Assembly (NCBI GenBank): GCA_001544655.2
Contig: FCOD02000015.1
Location: 118,735 to 182,734, forward strand
DNA length: 64,000 nucleotides
Direction of reading: 5' to 3'
From: Caballeronia turbans
Lineage (GTDB): Bacteria; Pseudomonadota; Gammaproteobacteria; Burkholderiales; Burkholderiaceae
The translations under genes and the position numbers were made by a program. Below are positions 27,964 through 37,600 of this stretch, in pieces (positions within the stretch are counted from its first letter, which is position 1; the number at the start of each line of letters is the position of its first letter). The notes under the pieces are model-generated. The model was not told the DNA's origin. It ran no database searches and saw only the letters and a list, made by a program, of their open reading frames with translations.

Positions 27964-30339
27964 CTATTGCTGCGCGCCGGAGGCGGCTTCGGGCGATGAC
28001 GCCGCCGCCGCATCGCTCGTGCTTTCGCCCGGCGACGGCAGAATCGGCGGCATGGTCGTGAACACCGGCGCTTGCGGCGGCTCTTCCGTCACTTCGGCCA
28101 CCGGCTCCGAAGCCGCGCGCTTCGTGCGCACCGGAGGCTGGGCCGCCGTCTGCGCGGTTTTCGGCTTGCCCGGCTTCGGCGCTTTCGAGAACGTCTCGTC
28201 GAACCAGGTCCTCACGCGCGTGGACACCGTCTGCCACATGCCCGGCGTTTCCTGCGTGTCGAAGCGCGCGCGTGCGTCGATCAGATGCGAACGCAGCGAG
28301 CGCTGCACGAAGTCGCCGACGATCGGCAGCGCGCTGTGCGCGCCCTGTCCCCAGTAATCGCTGCGCAGCGTGACGCGGCTGTCGTTGAAGCCGACCCACG
28401 CACCCGCCACGAGTTGCGGATGCATGAGGATGAACCAGCCGTCCGCGTTGTCCTGCGTGGTACCGGTCTTGCCCGCGACGTCCGCGCGGATGCCGAAGCG
28501 CGTGCGGATCGCCGTGCCCGTGCCGCGGTTGATCACGTCGCGCATCACGTCGACGAGCTTGCGGGTCGCATCGACGGACAGCGCGCGCTCGGGCGCGCTT
28601 TCGAACTGCGCGAGGACGTCGCCGTCCTTGTTCTCGATGCGCGTAACGAGCAGCGGCTCTATATAACTACCGTCATTGGCGATGGTGCCGTACGCCGACA
28701 CCATTTCCTTGAGTGTGACCGGGCTCGTGCCCAGTGCGAGCGACGGCACCACGTCGAGATGACTGTCGCGCACGCCCATGTCCCGTGCGAGCCGTGCGAC
28801 GCGTCCGGGCCCGACCTGTTCCATCAGTTGCGCGGTGATGCGGTTCTTCGAATAGGCGATCCCGTCGCGCAGGCTCACGGGGCGGCCCGAGGGCGGCGAG
28901 TCGTCGGTCGGACGCCAGGTTTCGGCGCCGCGCACCGGAATTTCGACGGCCTGATCGATGAACGTGTCCGCCGGTTTCGCGCCCCGCTCGAAGGCCGCGC
29001 CGTAGACGAAGGGCTTGAACGTCGAGCCGGGCTGGCGGCGCGCCTGCGCGACGTGGTCGAACGGATCCTGCGTGAAATCGCGGCTGCCGACCCACGCCTT
29101 GATCTGGCCGTTGCGCGGATCGAGCGCCAGAAACGCGGCCTGCACGCGCGTCTTGTTCTCGCACAACGCCTGCATGAATGCGCGGTCGGCGCCGAGCTTT
29201 TTGATGGCATCGGCGTCGTTCGCGCCGCTCGTGCGCAGCGCGCGATACTGATCCGTCTCGCGGATGAACGCGTGCCCGAGATCCGCGTTCGTGTTCGCGC
29301 AGCCGCCTTGTCCTCGCCCGGCGCCCCACGCCGCATTCGCGATCGACTGCAACTGATTGCCCTGTAGCGCGAGCGCGTTCGTCGCCATTGCCTGCAGACG
29401 CGAGTCGATGGTCGTGCGCACGACGAGACCATCGGAGTAGATGTTGTAGTCGTTGTCGTCGGCCCAGCCGATCAGCCACTTGCGCAACTGCTGCGCGAAG
29501 TGCGGCGCGCGGCCCGGCTCTTCCGTCTGCCGCTCGAAGTCGATGCGCAACGGGCGCTTCCTGAGCGCATCGAGCTTCGCGGCTTGCAGGTGGCCGAACT
29601 TGACCATCTGCCCGAGCACGATGTTGCGCCGGTCGAGCGCGCGCTCGGGATTGATCACCGGGTTGTAATAACTGTTGCCCTTCAACATGCCGATGAGCGT
29701 CGCGCTCTCGAGCACGTCGAGCTGGCCCGCGGATTTATCGAAATAGGTGCGCGCGGCCATTTCGATACCGTAGGCGTTGTAGAGGAACGGCACCGTGTTC
29801 AGATAGGTTTCGAGGATCTCGTCCTTCGAATAGAGCGCTTCGATCTTGAACGCGGTGATCGCTTCCTTCAGCTTGCGCGTGAGCGTCTGCGAGCGGCCGA
29901 TTTCCTCGGGATACAGATTGCGCGCGAGTTGCTGGGTGAGTGTCGAGCCGCCCTGACGGTCGCCCGAGAACGTATGCAGCGCCGCGCCGGCGGTGCGCCT
30001 GAAATCGATCCCGTGATGCTGATAGAAACGCCGGTCTTCCGTCGATATGAGCGCGTCGATCACTTGCGGCGAGATTTGCTTGAGGCTCACCCATTCGCGA
30101 TGCGTCGGCTTGAACTCGGCGAGCAGCTTGCCATCGGCGGAATAGATCTGCGCGGGCTGGTCCACCTTTGCACGGCGGATATCTCGGATGCCGGGTGTGA
30201 ACGGAATCAGCACCAGCACGTAGAGCAGGAAGAGCGCGGGCAGCAGGAGCAGCGTGCGGGGCCGCAGATGCGGACGCAGCCGCGACGCGAGGCGAGCCAG
30301 AGTCGCCTTGGCCAAGGCTTTGAAATCAGACGCGGTCAC
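27964..30339 (-). CDS. Class A penicillin-binding protein (bifunctional transglycosylase/transpeptidase)
   Basis: This encodes 791 residues. It has one N-terminal membrane helix (TLLLLPALFLLYVLVLIPF). The GT51 transglycosylase domain has STEDRRFYQHHGID with its catalytic Glu, and QGGSTLTQQLARNLYP. The transpeptidase domain has the SxxK nucleophile in QPGSTFKPFVYGAAF, SKN in YSKNRIT and KTG in GKTGTTQDNADGWF. The C-terminus is a proline/alanine-rich tail. It builds and crosslinks peptidoglycan in the periplasm. The length and order match PBP1a-type proteins of Burkholderia that are additional to the main mrcA. It is a single-gene unit, with no functional link to its neighbours seen. Confidence 0.9.
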   Translation of the reverse strand: MTASDFKALAKATLARLASRLRPHLRPRTLLLLPALFLLYVLVLIPFTPGIRDIRRAKVDQPAQIYSADGKLLAEFKPTHREWVSLKQISPQVIDALISTEDRRFYQHHGIDFRRTAGAALHTFSGDRQGGSTLTQQLARNLYPEEIGRSQTLTRKLKEAITAFKIEALYSKDEILETYLNTVPFLYNAYGIEMAARTYFDKSAGQLDVLESATLIGMLKGNSYYNPVINPERALDRRNIVLGQMVKFGHLQAAKLDALRKRPLRIDFERQTEEPGRAPHFAQQLRKWLIGWADDNDYNIYSDGLVVRTTIDSRLQAMATNALALQGNQLQSIANAAWGAGRGQGGCANTNADLGHAFIRETDQYRALRTSGANDADAIKKLGADRAFMQALCENKTRVQAAFLALDPRNGQIKAWVGSRDFTQDPFDHVAQARRQPGSTFKPFVYGAAFERGAKPADTFIDQAVEIPVRGAETWRPTDDSPPSGRPVSLRDGIAYSKNRITAQLMEQVGPGRVARLARDMGVRDSHLDVVPSLALGTSPVTLKEMVSAYGTIANDGSYIEPLLVTRIENKDGDVLAQFESAPERALSVDATRKLVDVMRDVINRGTGTAIRTRFGIRADVAGKTGTTQDNADGWFILMHPQLVAGAWVGFNDSRVTLRSDYWGQGAHSALPIVGDFVQRSLRSHLIDARARFDTQETPGMWQTVSTRVRTWFDETFSKAPKPGKPKTAQTAAQPPVRTKRAASEPVAEVTEEPPQAPVFTTMPPILPSPGESTSDAAAASSPEAASGAQQ

Positions 30340-30413
30340 AACGAAACGGGATGCCCGGACATGGAAAACCCTGAATCGTAGCGTAATTTTTCAGCAGGTC
30401 TTTCGCAAATTTG

Positions 30414-30950
30414 TCATCGAGGTGGCGGCGTGCGCGCGCCGGCCGACTCGCCGATCGGAAACGCCGTCGTCGAGAGGATCTCGCGCAGCACGACGAACGT
30501 GCGGATCTGGCGCACGCCGGGAAGATAAAGCAGCTTCTCCGCGTGGAGCCGGTTGAAGCTCTCGCTGTCGCGCGTGCGGATCAGCATGAAGAAATCGAAC
30601 TCGCCCGTCACGACATGGCACTCCATGCAGCCGGGCACTTTCTGCGCGGCCTTTTCGAAATCGGCGAAGGAATCCGGCGTCGAGCGGTCGAGGATCACGC
30701 CGATCAGCACGAGCATGCCGGCGTCGAGCGCTTTCGGATCGAGCAGCGCGACGGTCGCGCGGATCAGTCCCGCTTCGCGCAGGCGCTCGACTCGCCGCAG
30801 GCACGCGGGCGGGCTGAGATTGACCTTCTCCGCGAGCGCGACGTTCGAGATCGACGCATCGCGCTGCAACTGACGCAGAATCGCGCGATCGACGCGATCG
30901 GTCTGGACGCCCGCCGGAAGCGGGTTCGAAGCGGTCGTGGTTTTTTTCAT
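30414..30950 (-). CDS. acdR: Lrp/AsnC-family regulator of ACC deaminase (AcdR-like)
   Basis: This encodes 178 residues. The N-terminal helix-turn-helix is of Lrp type ([35 protein letters not shown]). The C-terminal RAM/AsnC ligand-binding domain has [13 protein letters not shown] and [23 protein letters not shown]. It is divergent from acdS with 144 bp between the two starts, the arrangement known for acdR-acdS in Pseudomonas and Burkholderia, where the regulator activates acdS in response to ACC. The 178-residue length is slightly long for the family because of a basic C-terminal tail. Confidence 0.82.
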   Translation of the reverse strand: MKKTTTASNPLPAGVQTDRVDRAILRQLQRDASISNVALAEKVNLSPPACLRRVERLREAGLIRATVALLDPKALDAGMLVLIGVILDRSTPDSFADFEKAAQKVPGCMECHVVTGEFDFFMLIRTRDSESFNRLHAEKLLYLPGVRQIRTFVVLREILSTTAFPIGESAGARTPPPR

Positions 30951-31094
30951 TGCTCTATGTCTGAGTCAGGCGAAATAAAAGTTTGCATAGGCATCAAGTC
31001 CTTCGAGAACGTTAGGTCGAAAGCATTTTTTTCGCAACCCGACCCATTCCGACAATCTCTACGATGGTGTTCCACCCCCACGAGGATGCCGATC

Positions 31095-32111
31095 ATGAAC
31101 CTGCAACGTTTTCCCCGTTATCCGCTGACTTTCGGACCGACGCCGATCCAGCCGCTCAAGCGCCTCTCCGCGCATCTCGGAGGCAAGGTCGAGTTGTATG
31201 CCAAGCGCGAGGACTGCAACAGCGGCCTCGCGTTCGGCGGCAACAAGACGCGCAAGCTCGAATATCTGATTCCTGAGGCGCTCGCCGAAGGCTGCGACAC
31301 GCTCGTGTCCATCGGCGGCGTGCAGTCGAACCAGACGCGCCAGGTCGCGGCGGTCGCGGCGCACCTCGGCATGAAATGCGTGCTCGTGCAGGAGAACTGG
31401 GTCAATTACTCCGATGCCGTCTATGACCGCGTCGGCAATATCCAGATGTCGCGGATGATGGGCGCGGACGTGCGGCTCGTCGCCGATGGCTTCGATATCG
31501 GCATCCGCAAAAGCTGGCAGGACGCGATGGACAGCGTGCGCGCGGCGGGCGGCAAGCCGTTTCCGGTCCCGGCGGGTTGCTCGGAGCATCCGCTGGGCGG
31601 GCTCGGCTTCGTCGGTTTCGCGGAAGAAGTGCGCGCGCAGGAAGCGGAACTCGGCTTCAGTTTCGATTACATCGTCGTGTGCTCGGTGACGGGCAGCACG
31701 CAGGCCGGCATGGTCGTCGGCTTCGCGGCGGACGGCCGGGCGCGGCGCGTGATCGGCATCGATGCATCGGCGAAACCGCAGCAGACGCACGACCAGATCC
31801 TGCGCATCGCGAAGCACACGGCGGAACTCGTCGGGCTCGGCCAGGACATCACGCGCGAGGATGTGATCCTCGACACGCGCTTCGGCGGCCCCGAATACGG
31901 CTTGCCGAACGAAGGCACGCTGGAGGCGATCCGTCTGTGCGCGCGGCTCGAAGGCGTGCTGACCGATCCCGTCTACGAAGGCAAGTCGATGGACGGCATG
32001 ATCCAGATGGTGCGCAACGGCGAATTCCCCGAAGGCTCGAAGGTGCTGTACGCGCATCTCGGCGGCGTGCCCGCGCTCAACGCGTACAGTTATCTGTTCC
32101 GCAACGGCTAG
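31095..32111 (+). CDS. acdS: 1-aminocyclopropane-1-carboxylate (ACC) deaminase
   Basis: This encodes 338 residues, exactly the family length. It is a PLP enzyme that splits the ethylene precursor ACC into 2-oxobutyrate and ammonia, a hallmark of plant-associated bacteria. The diagnostic residues are present at the canonical numbers: Lys51 (PLP) in [11 protein letters not shown], Ser78 and Gln80 in [10 protein letters not shown], Tyr294-Glu295 in [11 protein letters not shown], and Leu322 in HLGGVPALN. Glu295 and Leu322 separate true ACC deaminase from D-cysteine desulfhydrase. ATG 31095 was preferred to the in-frame ATG 31086 because ACGAGG lies about 10 nt upstream and the family length then fits. 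It is divergent from acdR. Confidence 0.95.
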   Translation: MNLQRFPRYPLTFGPTPIQPLKRLSAHLGGKVELYAKREDCNSGLAFGGNKTRKLEYLIPEALAEGCDTLVSIGGVQSNQTRQVAAVAAHLGMKCVLVQENWVNYSDAVYDRVGNIQMSRMMGADVRLVADGFDIGIRKSWQDAMDSVRAAGGKPFPVPAGCSEHPLGGLGFVGFAEEVRAQEAELGFSFDYIVVCSVTGSTQAGMVVGFAADGRARRVIGIDASAKPQQTHDQILRIAKHTAELVGLGQDITREDVILDTRFGGPEYGLPNEGTLEAIRLCARLEGVLTDPVYEGKSMDGMIQMVRNGEFPEGSKVLYAHLGGVPALNAYSYLFRNG

Positions 32112-32113
32112 CT

Positions 32114-32986
32114 CTAGAACGCGTCGCGGAACGCGTAGAACAGCGCGGCGGTCCGTTCCGACGTATCGGCTTCGAAGACCGGCATGCGTGAGCCGAGCAT
32201 GTGCGTGAGGATCGGCGGCGCGGGATCGTCGGCGTGCAGGATCGCGCGAATCTGCGCGCGCAGCTCGCCGTCGTTTGCGATGGCCGCCGTGTCGCGCCCG
32301 AGCAGCGCCGCGCCCGCGATATCCGGATCGTGGCCGTGGCGCTCGACGAGATCGAAGGCATCGGAATAGAGCCGGTCGAGGTTGCCGGCTTGCGCGTAGC
32401 GCGCCATCAGAAAGAGCAGGTCGATCGCGTCCTTGCGATCCGCCGCGTGCCGGTCCTGCCATGCGACGATCTTCAGCATCGCCTGCGCGGGCAGCGATGC
32501 AACCGGCACGACGAGATCACGGTCGATGCGCACGGCAATCGCCGCATCGAGCGCCTGCCTGAAACCGGCGACGTTCATCCGCACCGACCCGTCCGGCGGC
32601 CACGCGATTTCGCCGTGCTCGTCCTGCACGCCGCCGAACGGCACGATGTCGAGCCACGTGCGCTCGCTGGTCTGCGGCGCGCGGTAGTTCAGCCGATGCG
32701 CCGAACCCTTCGGCGCCGTGAAATTGCCCGCGGCGAGCAGCGCTTGCCGCAACGTGTCGTGGCCGGTCCAGCTTCGAATCGAAATGCCGATGTCGATGTC
32801 GGCGGTCGCGCGTGTCGCCTCCATGTCGTGGACGTGCGTGAGCAGGATGTCGCGCGCGCTTGCGCCGCCGACGAACCAAGCGATGCGGGTCGCGACCGAT
32901 GCGGCGACGACCTCACGCAGCATCGCCGACATGACGCCGGTGAGCGGGCGATGCGGCAGCAGTTCAAGCGGCGAGGTAGCGTTCAC
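32114..32986 (-). CDS. AbiEii-type nucleotidyltransferase, toxin of a type IV toxin-antitoxin pair
   Basis: This encodes 290 residues from a GTG at 32986. The nucleotidyltransferase core shows a GG-S-like motif (WFVGGASARD) followed by the DxD metal site in ATADIDIGISI. A conserved lysine/aspartate region (AMLKIVAWQDRHAADRKDAIDLL) matches AbiEii family members. AbiEii toxins transfer nucleotides to acceptor stems of tRNA or bind GTP, stopping growth unless countered by AbiEi. The start overlaps the antitoxin gene by 23 bp, typical of the operon. Its stop is 3 bp from the convergent acdS stop. The assignment rests on the motifs plus the neighbour. Confidence 0.72.
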   Translation of the reverse strand: MNATSPLELLPHRPLTGVMSAMLREVVAASVATRIAWFVGGASARDILLTHVHDMEATRATADIDIGISIRSWTGHDTLRQALLAAGNFTAPKGSAHRLNYRAPQTSERTWLDIVPFGGVQDEHGEIAWPPDGSVRMNVAGFRQALDAAIAVRIDRDLVVPVASLPAQAMLKIVAWQDRHAADRKDAIDLLFLMARYAQAGNLDRLYSDAFDLVERHGHDPDIAGAALLGRDTAAIANDGELRAQIRAILHADDPAPPILTHMLGSRMPVFEADTSERTAALFYAFRDAF

Positions 32987-33992
32987 GCAGCATCCTGGCG
33001 GTTTCGAGATTGCGCGGGTCGCCGCTCGCGACGAGATCGGCGTAGACGATCAGCGGCGCGACGACGTTCGCCGGCAATCCGTCGATGGGCGCGAGCGCGA
33101 TGGGCGCGCGCAGGAACTCGACATTTCCGGCGGGATCGGGCCGCAATCGCGCCTGCATGATCCACTCGCGCGGCACGGTTTCGGCGCAATAGGCGGTGAC
33201 CGTCGCCGGCTTCAGGTATTCCGTGAGTATGGCCGCTGCGGGCTCGCCGCCGAATTGGCATCGACCCGGCAGATCGGGCGCGTCGCGCCACCAGTCGTTC
33301 GACTCCGCGCGATAACGGCCGATGACGAGCGATTCACGCAATTGCCGCGGATAGAGCGTGACCCATTCATCGATGAGCCGTTGCTTGTCGGCGAATTGCA
33401 GGCCGCGGCCATCGGGCCGTTCGAACACGTCGCGATGATCGATGAGCGCGCGCACGGCGTTCTGCACCGTGCCGTGACTGACGCCCGCGTTTTGCGCGAT
33501 GTCGCGATAACCGCGCTCCAGCAGCGAAGGCGTGGTGAGCAGCGCCAGCGTGACGCGCAGTGTCGATTTGGTCCAGGTTCTGGAACGATGCGCCTTGCCT
33601 CGCGCCGTGCGCGGACGGCCCGAAACGATCACGACGCTATTGCCTTCAATGAGGGTCGCGTTGCCAGCGAGATCGAGTGCATCGACGCCGGTTTCGCGGC
33701 ACGCACGGATCATGTCCGGCGAGAGATACAGGGTGACGAGCGTGGGATTCGCGCCGCTGTCGCGCATGACCGATGCGCTGAACGCGGACAGCGCGCTGAA
33801 CCGGTCGATGTTTTCCCGCACGATGACGGGACGCCTGACACGCGCGCCGCCGATGCGGAATTCGATGGCGGCGTCGTATTCGCCGCGCGCGGGCGGCTTG
33901 ACGCGGCGCGCGGCGAGGCCGGTGGCGTCGCTGAAGGCGGCTGCGGCGGCTTCGACGAGTTGCTCGGCGTGGCTGTCGGCGGGCGGCGGCAT
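32964..33992 (-). CDS. AbiEi-type antitoxin/transcriptional repressor
   Basis: This encodes 342 residues from ATG 33992. The frame is open back to 34058, but that would put the start inside the likely operator, so MPPPADSHAEQ was chosen. A winged helix-turn-helix is visible in the middle (TPSLLERGYRDIAQNAGVSHGTVQNAVRALIDH). The C-terminal half carries the AbiEi signature LPGRCQFGGEPAAAILTEYLKPATVTAYC. AbiEi proteins neutralise AbiEii indirectly and repress their own operon by binding inverted repeats in front of it. The gene order, antitoxin then toxin with overlap, and the upstream inverted repeat support this. The long N-terminal domain before the wHTH is of the larger AbiEi subtype. Confidence 0.75.
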   Translation of the reverse strand: MPPPADSHAEQLVEAAAAAFSDATGLAARRVKPPARGEYDAAIEFRIGGARVRRPVIVRENIDRFSALSAFSASVMRDSGANPTLVTLYLSPDMIRACRETGVDALDLAGNATLIEGNSVVIVSGRPRTARGKAHRSRTWTKSTLRVTLALLTTPSLLERGYRDIAQNAGVSHGTVQNAVRALIDHRDVFERPDGRGLQFADKQRLIDEWVTLYPRQLRESLVIGRYRAESNDWWRDAPDLPGRCQFGGEPAAAILTEYLKPATVTAYCAETVPREWIMQARLRPDPAGNVEFLRAPIALAPIDGLPANVVAPLIVYADLVASGDPRNLETARMLRERYLAA

Positions 33993-34002
33993 GATGCGGC
34001 TC

Positions 34003-34059
34003 GTTGTCCAATTATTCGAAGTGTACACGAAACGTGGACACCGCTGAAAATTGGACAAC
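34003..34059. promoter_or_regulatory. Inverted-repeat operator of the AbiE operon
   Basis: GTTGTCCAATT (34003-34013) and AATTGGACAAC (34049-34059) are perfect 11-bp inverted repeats. Between them lie the 8-bp palindrome GTGTACAC (34021-34028) and CGTGGACAC. The block starts 11 bp upstream of the antitoxin ATG and ends 9 bp past the stop of ppnP, so it is positioned for autoregulation. Confidence 0.65.
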
Positions 34060-34067
34060 CGATTCGC

Positions 34068-34388
34068 TTAGAGGTAGCTGCAAACGTAGTCGAGCGTTTC
34101 GATCACGTCGATATGGAAGCGGCTCTTGCCCGGCACCGGGAACGAATCGCCTGCGCCGTACGTTTTCCACTCGTCGCTGCCATCCAGGCGGATGCGGCAT
34201 TGGCCGGCTTGCACTTCCATGAGCTCGGGCGCGTCGGTGCCGAAGTTGAGCGTGCCGGGCAGGATCACGCCGAGCGTCTTTTTCGTGCCGTCGGCGAAGA
34301 GAACGGTATGCGACACGCACTTGCCGTCGAAGTAGACGTTGGCGCGCTTGATGACGGAAACCTGATCGAATTGCGTTGCGGCGGTCAT
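34068..34388 (-). CDS. ppnP: Pyrimidine/purine nucleoside phosphorylase PpnP (DUF1255)
   Basis: This encodes 106 residues from ATG 34388, preceded by AGGGACCATCGCC. It is a small single cupin barrel with the family motifs [37 protein letters not shown] and [16 protein letters not shown]. PpnP phosphorolyses several nucleosides to base plus ribose-1-phosphate in the cytoplasm. The length matches the family (about 94-106). It lies upstream of the AbiE pair on the same strand but is a housekeeping-type gene with no obvious link to it. Confidence 0.9.
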   Translation of the reverse strand: MTAATQFDQVSVIKRANVYFDGKCVSHTVLFADGTKKTLGVILPGTLNFGTDAPELMEVQAGQCRIRLDGSDEWKTYGAGDSFPVPGKSRFHIDVIETLDYVCSYL

Positions 34389-34629
34389 GGCGATGGTCCC
34401 TGGACTGTCGGAAATGGATGGCCTGCAATCATACAAAAAAGGGCGACGCGGTTTCCACCGCGCGACGCAGATCAAGTCTGCGAAAGATCGTCGCTATTGC
34501 GCTGTTGCGGCGGCATTGAATTCAGACTGCTCCCATATTACGAGACGTCAGGTACGAGAAGAATTCGGGGCCTTTTGCGGGGCCGCTGTCGGCATCCTGC
34601 ACCCAGAAAAGAAGAAAAAAATCCAAGTA

Positions 34630-37600
34630 ATGAATAACAGGTTTTATAAGCTGGTCTTTAGCCGCGTGCGGCAGATGATGGTGGCGGTCGCGGATTTCGC
34701 CACGGGGCAAGGCGCAAGGGGCAGCAGCGGGACGCAAGGTGCGTCGGTCGCTCCGCTTCGAAATATCGGTTTGGTCGTTTCCATGCGCGCCGTGGCGTTT
34801 GCCGCGATGCTGATGCTGGGCACCGCCGCGTCCGTGTCGTATGCGCAGATCGTCGCGGCGCCCGGGTCCGGTGCGCAGGTGATTCAAACGCAAAACGGCC
34901 TCCAGCAAGTCAACATCGCCAAACCGTCCGGTGCCGGCGTATCGCTAAATAATTACTCGCAATTCGACGTGCCGGGCAAGGGCGCGGTCTTGAACAATTC
35001 GCCGACCATCGTTCAGACGCAGCAGGCGGGTTACATCAACGGCAATCCGAATCTCGCGCCGGGGCAGTCGGCGGGCATCATCGTCAATCAGGTGTTGAGC
35101 AATTCGCCTTCGCAATTGCGAGGCTATCTCGAAGTCGCCGGGCAGAAGGCCGAAGTGGTGATCGCGAATCCGAACGGCATCGTGGTCGATGGCGGCGGCT
35201 TCATCAACACCTCTCGCGCGATTCTCACGACGGGCACGCCGAACATCGGGGCGAATGGCAGTCTGACGGGCTTTAACGTCAATGGCGGCAATATCACCGT
35301 GCAGGGCGCGGGGCTGAACGCCACGAACGTCGATCAGGTCGATTTGCTCGCGCGTGCGATACAGGTGAACGCGGCGATCTATGCCAATAATCTGAATGCG
35401 ATCGCCGGTTCGAATCAGATCGATCACAACACGCTTGCTGCGACGCCTATTGCGGGCAACGGTCCTGCGCCGTCCATCGCGATCGATGTGAGCGCATTGG
35501 GCGGAATGTATGCCAACCGGATCTATCTGGTCTCGAATGAGTTTGGTGTCGGTGTAAGCAATCGCGGTGTCGTGGCGGCGCAGGCTGGCGACTTGACGCT
35601 TCAATCCAACGGGCAGCTCGTGCTTGCCGGTGCGACGAACGCGAGCGGTTCGATCAGTGCGAGCGCCACGCAGGGCATCGACAACAGCGGCACGACTTAC
35701 GCGCAGCAGAATGTCGTCGCATCGACTTCGGGCGCGCTGACCAACAGCGGCGTGCTGGCTGCGCAGAACAACACGACGATCAATGCGGGCAGCGTCGCTT
35801 CGACCGGCACGCTCGGCGCTGGCGTCAATAGCGACGGGACGATCGCCAATTCAGGCGACTTGAACGTGGCATCGAGCGGCGCGGTTTCGGCGACCGGGCG
35901 CAACGAGGGCGGCGGCAACACGACGATTCAGGGCGCATCGCTCAATCTCGCGGGCAGCAACACGTCAGCCAATGGCACGCTCGCGCTGGCCGCGACGAAC
36001 GGCGACATGAACCTGGCGGGCGCGAGTTCGACCGCGGGCGGCGCACTCGTCGCCAACGCCGCGGGCACGCTCACCAACGACGGCGGCAAGCTGTCGAGCG
36101 GCGCGGCGATGCAAGTCACGGCTGGCAATCTCTCCAACGCGAATGGTCAGCTCGTGTCGCAATCGACGCTCGATGCAAGCGCGAGCGGCGCGCTGAACAA
36201 TCGCGGCGGCACGATGCAGGCCGCCGGCCGCGAGACGGTTCATGCGAGTTCGCTCGACAACACGGCAGGCAACGTGCTGTCGCTCAATGGCGACGGCTTG
36301 CAGGTCACGACCACGGGCGCGCTCGTGAACGGCGCGGGCGGCACGATCGGTGCGAACGGCGCGCTTGAGGCGTCGGCGGGAACGCTGACGAATCAGGGCA
36401 AGCTCACGGCCTCGGGCGATGCGACCGTGAACGCGCGAAGCATCGATAACCACGCGGGCAGCATGACGGCCGGTGGCGCGCTCAAGGCGACGACACCCGG
36501 CGCGCTGAACAACGCGGGCGGCACGCTGTCGGGCGGCACGGCGACGGTTTCCGGCGCGTCGATCGACAACACGAACGGCACGATCGACGGCGACACGCTC
36601 GCCGTTTCGACGCCGGGCGCGCTGATCAATCGTGGCGGCAAGATCAAGCAGTACGGCGCGAGCGATCAAAGCATCACGGCAGGTGGCGCGCTCGACAACA
36701 CGGGCGGCACGATTGCATCGAATGCGAACAACCTGAGCGTCGGCGCGCAAAGCATCGCGAACGATGGCGGCGCGCTGCTGCACTCGGGCGCGGGCGCGCT
36801 CGCCGTGAATTCGAAAGGCGCGCTCTCGAACGCGAACGGGCAAATCGTCACCAATGGCGCGCTGGCGCTTCAGGCCGAGCTCGCGCTGAACAACCGACAG
36901 GGCACGATTCAGGCGGCACGGCGCGCCGATATCGGCAGTGCATCGCTCGACAATACCGCGGGACGCATCGTTTCGTTGAACGCCGACGGCACGAACGTGA
37001 CGACGACCGGCGCGCTTGTGAACGGCGCGGGCGGCATGATCGGCGCGAATGGCGCGCTCGATCTGAGCGCCGCGTCGTTGTCGAATCAAGGGCAACTGAA
37101 CGCGGCCACCGATGCGACGCTCAACGCGCAGAGCATCGACAACCATGCGGGCAGCGTGGTCGCGGGCGGTGCGTTGAACGTGACGACGAGCGGCACGCTC
37201 AACAACGCGGGCGGTACGCTTTCGGGAGCGGCGACGACCGTCTCGGCTACGGCAATCGATAACACCAACGGCGACATCGAAGGTGATTCGTTATCCGTGT
37301 CGAGCGCGGGCGATCTGATCAATCGAAGCGGCAAGCTCACGCAATACGGTACGTCCGATCAGTCGATTCACGCAGGCGGCACGCTGGACAACGGCGGCGG
37401 AACGATTGCGAGCAACGCGACGAACCTGAACGTCGATGCGCAAGGCATCGTCAACGACGGCGGCAACATTCAGCACGCGGGCAGCGGCACGCTCGCCCTG
37501 AACGCGAACGGTGCGCTCTCGAACGTTCACGGCAGTGCGCAGACCAACGGCGCGCTCACCGCGACCAGCGCGAGCCTCGACAACACGAACGGCACGTTAC

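Noticed and set aside
30411-31094. Extension of the acdS frame by 228 codons upstream
   Set aside because: The extension is opposite acdR and has no family character, and the AcdS start at 31095 gives the exact family length.
34387-34629. Longer N-terminus for the exoprotein
   Set aside because: The upstream codons overlap the ppnP leader. The ESPR signature MNNRFYKLVF begins at 34630, where this family starts.
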